NCBI GenBank assembly: GCA_025060075.1
Contig: JANXCZ010000095.1
Span: 1 to 38,572, forward strand
Source: Thermodesulfovibrio sp.
Lineage (GTDB): Bacteria; Nitrospirota; Thermodesulfovibrionia; Thermodesulfovibrionales; Thermodesulfovibrionaceae
Direction: 5' to 3'
Length of the DNA: 38,572 nt
A program made the position numbers and the translations under genes. The first letter of the stretch is position 1; each line of letters begins with the position of its first letter. Below are positions 33,392 through 38,572 of this stretch, piece by piece. The notes below the pieces were generated by a model, which searched no databases, was not told where the DNA came from, and saw nothing but the letters and a program-made list of their open reading frames with translations.

Positions 33392-34267
33392 ATGAAAAAG
33401 AGCTATTTTATTGCTTTTATTTTTGTGTTTTTTGTTTTCATATCTTGTTCAAAAATTCCTGAATCAAGCACTAAATCTAAGGTTTTAGTTTACACAAGCC
33501 TTTATCCTCTTAAGCATTTTACAAAATGGATAATGCCTGAGGCTCAAATTGAGGAGCTAATTCCTTCTCAAGTTGATCCTCATAATTTTGAGCCTTCTTT
33601 AAAAGATATTCAAAAACTTTATAATGCAAATATGGTAGTTTATCTTGGCAATACAGATGTAGACAGATGGATAGACAAAATAAAGGAAGATCTTGCTTTG
33701 AAAGGTGTAAAATTAGTGAGACTTCAAGATCATATAGAGTTTAAAAAATATTCATCAACTAAGGAGTTAGACCCTCATTTATGGTTAGATCCTGTTTTGG
33801 TTTTAGAAATAATTAGAGTAATAAAAGATAAAGCAAAGGAGATTTATCCAGAAAACAAGGATGCATATGAAAAAAACTTTTCAATATACACTGAAAGCCT
33901 TAAGGAACTTGACAGAGAGTATAGGCAAAGTCTATCAAACTGCTCATTAAAAGATGTTGTTACTACTCATGAGTTTTTAAACTATCTTAGTGCGAGATAC
34001 GGATTTAGTTTTCATTTTGTTGTTCATGAGCCTGATGAAGAGCCTTCATTGAAGAAGATTAAAAATCTAAAAACTTTGATAAAGAAAAAATCTATTGAAT
34101 ACATTATCTCTGAACCAGAGGGAGAAAGGATTGCTAAAAGTTTATCAGAAGAAACAGGAGTAAAAATACTAACGTTTAATACATTTCATAAAAGCTCTTC
34201 CTCAGATTACTTTCAAACGATGAGAGAGAATCTTAAGGCTTTAAAAACTGCTTTAGAGTGTAGATGA
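33392..34267 (+). CDS. znuA: Zinc/manganese ABC transporter binding lipoprotein (ZnuA-like)
   Basis: A 291-residue cluster A-I metal-binding protein. An N-terminal helix ends in FISC, a probable lipobox with Cys19. Metal ligands: His64 (VDPHNFEPS), His129 (LDPHLWLDP) and His193 (TTHEFLNYL), with an acidic fourth ligand probably in the C-terminal lobe. The His-rich loop of E. coli ZnuA is missing, so zinc versus manganese is not resolved. The gene overlaps znuC by 4 bases. It follows dnaJ closely without its own visible promoter. Confidence 0.88.
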   Translation: MKKSYFIAFIFVFFVFISCSKIPESSTKSKVLVYTSLYPLKHFTKWIMPEAQIEELIPSQVDPHNFEPSLKDIQKLYNANMVVYLGNTDVDRWIDKIKEDLALKGVKLVRLQDHIEFKKYSSTKELDPHLWLDPVLVLEIIRVIKDKAKEIYPENKDAYEKNFSIYTESLKELDREYRQSLSNCSLKDVVTTHEFLNYLSARYGFSFHFVVHEPDEEPSLKKIKNLKTLIKKKSIEYIISEPEGERIAKSLSEETGVKILTFNTFHKSSSSDYFQTMRENLKALKTALECR

Positions 34268-34977
34268 AAGCTATAACTTTAAGAAATGTCTATTACTCTT
34301 TTGATAATACCTTTGTACTTGAAAATATAAACCTTGAGATACAACAAGGAGATTATCTTGGAATTGTAGGTCCAAATGGAGCAGGAAAGACTACTTTGCT
34401 TAGATTAATACTGGGAATAATAAAGCCTCATAGAGGTCAAGTTTTAATTTATGGACAGAATCCAGAGGATTATTTAAAATCTGAGCCTATTGGATACTTA
34501 CCTCAAAGAATATCTCAGACACTATATGATTTTCCTATTACAGTGCAAGAACTTGTAAAAAGCGGATGGAAAAAGATTAAAAAGGAAAACTTTGAGTGGG
34601 CATTAGATGTTTTTAAGATTTCTCACTTAAGAAAAAAGACTTTAAGGGAGCTTTCAGGTGGACAGCGTCAGAAAGCATTTCTTGCCAGAGCTTTAGCTTT
34701 AAGACCAAGAATTCTACTTCTTGATGAGCCAACTACAGGCATTGATCCATACTCAATGGAAGGATTACTTAAAATACTTGAGAGTCTTAATAGAGATTTT
34801 GCTATCACAATAGTCGTGGTTACTCATGATATTGGGACTTTCGCTCATGAAGCAAAATGCATTTTATGTTTAAATAGAAGAGTTGTTTGTCTTGGAGAGC
34901 CACGAAAAATTCTTAAGGATGAATATATTAGCATGTTATATCCTGAACGTACTATTTTCCCACATAAAGATGCTTGA
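34264..34977 (+). CDS. znuC: Zinc/manganese ABC transporter ATPase (ZnuC-like)
   Basis: A 237-residue ATPase: Walker A GPNGAGKTT, Q-loop YLPQR, signature LSGGQRQKA, Walker B ILLLDEPTTGIDP, H-loop THD. The family imports divalent metals with ZnuA and ZnuB. ATG overlaps znuA's stop; its own stop overlaps znuB by 8 bases. Confidence 0.92.
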   Translation: MKAITLRNVYYSFDNTFVLENINLEIQQGDYLGIVGPNGAGKTTLLRLILGIIKPHRGQVLIYGQNPEDYLKSEPIGYLPQRISQTLYDFPITVQELVKSGWKKIKKENFEWALDVFKISHLRKKTLRELSGGQRQKAFLARALALRPRILLLDEPTTGIDPYSMEGLLKILESLNRDFAITIVVVTHDIGTFAHEAKCILCLNRRVVCLGEPRKILKDEYISMLYPERTIFPHKDA

Positions 34978-35776
34978 AATTTTTGAGTTTAACATAGTAA
35001 AAAGAGCTTTCTTAGTCGTTAGTTTCATAGCACCTTTGGCTCCTATTTTTGGAATCTTTCTTCTCTTTAGAAAATATGCTTTTTTTGCAGATACTCTTGC
35101 CCATGTAGGATTTTTAGCAGTTGCATTAAGTCTTTTTTTTAAAATAAATTCATTAATTTTGCTTATCCTACTAAGTATAGCTGTTTCTCTCTCTGTGGAA
35201 CATTTAAGAGATAAAGGCAGACTTCCAGCAGAAGGTTCTCTTTCATTTTTTCTTTATTCAGGAGTTGCTCTTTCAGTGGTTCTTATAACCTTTTCAGGTA
35301 ATGCTGGATCAATAATGAATATACTTTTTGGAAGTCTCTCTACAGTTACAAAAGAGGATGTCTATCTTATTATTGCTGGAGCCTTTGTTTGCGGAGTTTT
35401 TATTTTAAAATACTATAAAAAACTTGTTAATTTTTGCATTGATGAAGAACTTGCTCATGCTTCAGGAATTAATATATCCCACATTAAACTAATTTTTGCT
35501 ACTACTACTGCACTTTCAATTTCTATTTCAATAAAAACAATGGGTGCTCTTTTAATCGGCGCCCTCATGATAATTCCTCCTTTGATTGCTATGCAAATAT
35601 GTAGAAGTCTTAAGAATACTGTTGTTTTAGCAATTTCTGTTTCTCTTTTATCATCTTATGGAGGAATATTTCTATCCTTTTACTCAGGAATTCCTCTTGG
35701 TGCATCAATCTCAACTGTTTTAATATTTTTCTTTTTGCTTTCTTTTATTTTTAAAGCATTTAATTTTAAGTTATAG
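34970..35776 (+). CDS. znuB: Zinc/manganese ABC transporter permease (ZnuB-like)
   Basis: A 268-residue ABC-3 permease with about eight helices. FRKYAFFADTLAHVGFLAVAL, ELAHASGINI and TMGALLIGALMIIPPLIA are family motifs. ATG at 34970 gives the usual N-terminus (MLEIFEFNIVKRAF); a longer in-frame start at 34883 would lie deep inside znuC. Its 3' end overlaps the convergent Lon-related gene by 11 bases. Confidence 0.92.
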   Translation: MLEIFEFNIVKRAFLVVSFIAPLAPIFGIFLLFRKYAFFADTLAHVGFLAVALSLFFKINSLILLILLSIAVSLSVEHLRDKGRLPAEGSLSFFLYSGVALSVVLITFSGNAGSIMNILFGSLSTVTKEDVYLIIAGAFVCGVFILKYYKKLVNFCIDEELAHASGINISHIKLIFATTTALSISISIKTMGALLIGALMIIPPLIAMQICRSLKNTVVLAISVSLLSSYGGIFLSFYSGIPLGASISTVLIFFFLLSFIFKAFNFKL

Positions 35777-38192
35777 TGTTATTTTTTTCGTTCTTTTTTT
35801 CCTCTTCCTTTTCCCTCTTCTTTAGTAGTTCTGACATCTCTTCAAGTTTTTTCATAATGATATAGTTTATGGTTCCTTCTGGATATGTTCCATCTGGTTG
35901 AAGTTTACCTGCTGGCATATCTGTAAGTATCTCAAGTCCTTCTTCTGCATAATCAATTGCATAAATATGAAAAGCTCCTTCTTTGATTGCCTTTTGTATT
36001 TCTTCTTTTAACATCAAGTGTTTTATATTTCTTCTTGGTATAATTACTCCATGAGTTCCATCAAGTCCACGAATTTTACAAAGCTCAAAGAATCCTTCAA
36101 TTTTTTCATTTATTCCACCAACTGGTTGAACCTCTCCTCTTTGATCCATAGAGCCTGTAACAGCTATATTTTGTTTAAGAGGTATCTCTCCAATACTGCT
36201 TAAAAGTGCATAAAGCTCTGCACATGTGGCACTATCACCTTCTATCATCTCATAAAGTTGCTCAAAGGTAAGTGATGCGCTCAGACTTATTGGTTTTTTT
36301 ATGGCGTATTTACTCCAAAGATAGCTTGAAAGAATCATGATGGCTTTTTCATGTATCTTTCCAGACATCTTTGTTTCTCTTTCAATATTTACTATTCCAG
36401 CCTTGCCAAGATAGGTTCTTGCAGTTATACGAGAAGGTTTACCAAAGCTGTAGTCTCCAAGATCAATAACAGCAAGACCATTTATCTGTCCAACCTTTTT
36501 ACCAGATGTCTCTACAATTAATACATCTTCAAGAATTAGCTCTCTTAGTTTTTCCTCTATACTGGCTGATCTGTAAACTTTTTGTTCAAGGGCTTTATTT
36601 ACATGTTCCGCATATACAGTATCCTTACCTTCTTTCTTTGCCCAAAAATGAGCTTCTCTTATTAGATCTGCTATGGAGCTAAATTGAGTTGAAAGTTTTT
36701 CTTGGTGTTCTGCAAGTCTTGAACCATACTCAACAATCTTTGCTACAGCAGAGCGATGGAATGGTAGAAGATCTTCTTCTTTTTGACATAAAGCAACAAA
36801 CTGAGCATATTTCATAATATTTTCTTCAGTTCTTGGCATTCTTATATCAAAGTCTGCCTTAACTTTGAATAACTCTCTATATTCATCATCATAGTTGTAA
36901 AGGATATAATAAAGAAATGGTGTTCCTGTAAGAATTACCTTGACATTTAAAGGAATCGGCTCTGGTCTTAGAGTAGTGGTTGTAATAAGTCTGTATTGTT
37001 CCCATACATCCTCTATCCTAATTTCTTTGCTTCTTAAAGCTCTTTTTAGAGAATCATAGGAAAAGAGATTTTTTATTAGAGCCAAGGCATCTATTACAAT
37101 ATAGCCTCCATTGGCTTTATGAAGGGAACCTGGTTTAATCATTGTAAAATCTGTAATTGCCATTCCATACTGAATTTTATACTCAATTCTTCCAAAGAGA
37201 TTAAGATAAGTTGGATTTGGTTCATAAACTACAGGAGCACCTTCTGTTGTAGAGTTATCAACAAGAACATTTACACTGTATTTAGCAAAAGAGACTTCTC
37301 TTTGGATTTTCATAAAAGGAGGCATTGGAGGAACGGTTTCTTCAGATATTTTAAAATCCTGAATATTGGTAAGTATATCTTCTTTTACTGCGTCAAGATA
37401 GTTTAAGATTTTTTCATTAAAGGAATATTTTTTCTTAAGTTCTTCAATGGGTTGTTCTATTACATCAAGAGCAATCTGACGTTCAAGTCTAAGAAGCATT
37501 TCCTTAACAATTTTTTCTGCCTCCTTCACAGCTCTTACAACATCATCAAGTTTTTCCTGAAGCATTTTACCAATCTCATCAATTCTCTTTCTTGTGTCAA
37601 TGTCAAGGGATTGAAATTCTTCCTCTGTAAGAGGTTCACCATCTCTCTTTAAGGGTACAATTATAAGTCCTGCAAGAGCTTTACGAATTGCAAAGCCCTT
37701 TGATCTTGCCTCTTCTTCTACTGCAGAAAACCACTCTTTTTGCTTCTGTTGAAAATCCTCAAGAATTTTATTTCTTTGTTTGTCATACTCTTTTGATTCA
37801 AAGGCTTTTGGAATTTCTATTTTTAGTGTATTAATAAGATTTTCCATATCTTTTTGAAACTCTACTGCTTTACCAGCAGGTAAACTAACAGCAATTGGAG
37901 CATCAGGATTTTTGAAGTTATAAAGATAGCACCAGTCAGGTGGCACAGGCTCTTTTTTTGCTTTTTCAGAAAGAAGGGTTCTTATAGCGCGCATTTTACC
38001 AGTTCCTGGTGCACCAAGAGCATATATGTTGAATCCCTTTGAGGGAAGATTTAAACCAAACTCTAAGGATGCTATAGCTCTGTCTTGTCCAATAGTTCCT
38101 GTGAGAGGTTCAACCTCTTTAGTTGTCTCAAAATTAAAAATAATTTCCTCGCATCTTTTATATACTTCCTCCGCTTTAAGTTTTATCGCCAT
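35766..38192 (-). CDS. Lon-related ATP-dependent protease (AAA_32 / Lon proteolytic domain)
   Basis: An 808-residue Lon-like protease without the classical Lon N-domain. The N-terminal half is an AAA_32-type ATPase with Walker A GAPGTGKM at 60-67; a coiled-coil insertion fills about 120-250. The C-terminal domain has Ser654 (GDSATCAE) and Lys697 (GGINEKIEG), 43 residues apart, the same spacing as E. coli Lon S679/K722. A Lys/Glu-rich tail ends the protein. Walker A has Met where Ser/Thr normally binds magnesium, so ATP use should be tested. AAGGAGG precedes the ATG, with TATAAT upstream. Proteolysis of unfolded proteins, close to the heat-shock genes, is the likely role; function of this branch is poorly defined. 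Confidence 0.92.
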   Translation of the reverse strand: MAIKLKAEEVYKRCEEIIFNFETTKEVEPLTGTIGQDRAIASLEFGLNLPSKGFNIYALGAPGTGKMRAIRTLLSEKAKKEPVPPDWCYLYNFKNPDAPIAVSLPAGKAVEFQKDMENLINTLKIEIPKAFESKEYDKQRNKILEDFQQKQKEWFSAVEEEARSKGFAIRKALAGLIIVPLKRDGEPLTEEEFQSLDIDTRKRIDEIGKMLQEKLDDVVRAVKEAEKIVKEMLLRLERQIALDVIEQPIEELKKKYSFNEKILNYLDAVKEDILTNIQDFKISEETVPPMPPFMKIQREVSFAKYSVNVLVDNSTTEGAPVVYEPNPTYLNLFGRIEYKIQYGMAITDFTMIKPGSLHKANGGYIVIDALALIKNLFSYDSLKRALRSKEIRIEDVWEQYRLITTTTLRPEPIPLNVKVILTGTPFLYYILYNYDDEYRELFKVKADFDIRMPRTEENIMKYAQFVALCQKEEDLLPFHRSAVAKIVEYGSRLAEHQEKLSTQFSSIADLIREAHFWAKKEGKDTVYAEHVNKALEQKVYRSASIEEKLRELILEDVLIVETSGKKVGQINGLAVIDLGDYSFGKPSRITARTYLGKAGIVNIERETKMSGKIHEKAIMILSSYLWSKYAIKKPISLSASLTFEQLYEMIEGDSATCAELYALLSSIGEIPLKQNIAVTGSMDQRGEVQPVGGINEKIEGFFELCKIRGLDGTHGVIIPRRNIKHLMLKEEIQKAIKEGAFHIYAIDYAEEGLEILTDMPAGKLQPDGTYPEGTINYIIMKKLEEMSELLKKREKEEEKKNEKNNTIT

Positions 38193-38220
38193 CTTTACCT
38201 CCTTGTCGTATTTTTTCTCT

Positions 38221-38226
38221 ATTATA
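38221..38226 (-). promoter_or_regulatory. -10 element of the Lon-related gene
   Basis: A consensus TATAAT reads leftward about 30 bases before the ATG. The best -35 candidates are TTAGCA at 15 bp or TTGAAT at 20 bp, neither with optimal spacing. Confidence 0.5.
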
Positions 38227-38246
38227 CCATTAAATTTAAATTGCTA

Positions 38247-38268
38247 ATTCAAAAAAGATTTTTTGAAT
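38247..38268. repeat. 22-bp perfect palindrome between the Lon-related gene and the phosphohexomutase
   Basis: ATTCAAAAAA, GA, then TTTTTTGAAT: two 10-bp arms around a 2-bp centre. It sits between divergent promoters and its right arm contains a TTGAAT -35 candidate, so it may be an operator. A simple A-tract bend is the alternative. Confidence 0.5.
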
Positions 38269-38292
38269 CTAGGGTGGAGAAAATATTAAAAT
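38263..38292 (+). promoter_or_regulatory. Possible promoter of the phosphohexomutase gene
   Basis: TTGAAT at 38263-38268 and TAAAAT at 38287-38292 with an 18-bp spacer. The -35 is part of the 22-bp palindrome. Confidence 0.4.
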
Positions 38293-38319
38293 TAAATAAA
38301 AAATCTCAAGGAGAAAGTG

Positions 38320-38572
38320 ATGAAGGCATCTAATCTGTGGAAAGAAATACTTAAAGATCCAAACAAAAACTATCACTTATTAAAAGATGTTGAAAAACTT
38401 GCAAAAGAAAATGAAGAAAAAACTACGATTCATTTTGGTACTTCAGGCTGGAGAGGTGAGATAGGCTCAGACTTTACAATGCAAAATGTAAGGGTTCTTA
38501 CAAAAGCCATAGTTGAGACAGTTAAGTCTGAGGAAAAACAGATTCTTGATGCCTTTGGTGTGAAATCTTTTA
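38320..38572 (+). CDS. Phosphoglucomutase/phosphomannomutase family, N-terminal part (cut by window edge)
   Basis: The first 84 codons of an alpha-D-phosphohexomutase. IHFGTSGWRGEIGSDFT, then NVRVLTKAI, is the family's N-terminal substrate motif (FGTSGWRG). The enzyme interconverts hexose 1- and 6-phosphates; the catalytic serine and sugar loop lie beyond the window. About 35 residues precede the motif, longer than usual. AAGGAG is 6 bases before the ATG. Divergent from the Lon-related gene. Confidence 0.88.
   Translation, partial: MKASNLWKEILKDPNKNYHLLKDVEKLAKENEEKTTIHFGTSGWRGEIGSDFTMQNVRVLTKAIVETVKSEEKQILDAFGVKSF

Noticed and set aside
34883-34969. Extended znuB start 29 codons upstream
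   Set aside because: It would overlap znuC by about 95 bases; the permease family begins at MLEIFEFNIVKRAF.

Overview
The window is AT-rich (about one-third G+C by eye) and gene-dense, with a bacterial core-gene complement. Gene order (pheA-hisC-aroF-tyrA-aroA-cmk-ispH-rpsA-sppA-HU/IHF), HrcA/CIRCE heat-shock control, a type III PLP decarboxylase with SpeE, and a Pst system suggest a thermophilic Nitrospirota such as Thermodesulfovibrio. The genus is an inference from composition and gene content; nothing in the window proves it.

Region 1 (1-16.0 kb) is a phosphate-starvation island. Three promoters share one architecture: four TTTAAC/TGTAAC-like hexamers spaced exactly 11 bp apart, then exactly 10 bp, then a -10 hexamer. 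This is the geometry of PhoB/PhoP-class boxes. One drives pstS-pstC-pstA-pstB plus a zinc-ribbon/HEAT-like gene; phoU follows with its own sigma70-like promoter. The other two lie back to back at 4784-4906. The rightward one drives a PHP phosphoesterase, a GT21-type lipid glycosyltransferase, a Tat-exported alkaline phosphatase, a calcineurin-like phosphoesterase and a single-domain response regulator, ending at a strong terminator. The leftward one drives an EAL phosphodiesterase, a CBS-GGDEF protein, a sensorless histidine kinase and a GH1 glycosidase, all overlapping. Phosphate limitation is therefore predicted to control c-di-GMP turnover, a small phosphorelay and probably membrane-lipid remodelling together. 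A wrecked second pstS of another subfamily lies next to the live one. aroD sits between the two halves, and a DUF457/YdjM-like membrane protein and queE lie at the left edge.

Region 2 (16.0-26.6 kb, leftward) is a long housekeeping operon: chorismate to phenylalanine and tyrosine (pheA, hisC, aroF, tyrA, aroA), then cmk, ispH, rpsA, sppA, an HU/IHF-type gene and a lone OppD/DppD-type ATPase. Genes abut or overlap throughout.

Region 3 (26.6-35.8 kb, rightward) holds a polyamine pair (type III decarboxylase, speE), the CIRCE-controlled hrcA-grpE-dnaK-dnaJ operon, and a Znu-type metal ABC transporter that follows dnaJ by 19 bp with no visible terminator. Region 4 (35.8 kb to the end) is a leftward Lon-related protease and the divergent start of a phosphohexomutase, separated by a 22-bp perfect palindrome.

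No tRNA, rRNA, CRISPR or insertion sequence was recognised. No PhoR/PhoB pair is encoded here, so the regulator of the Pho-type boxes must lie elsewhere.
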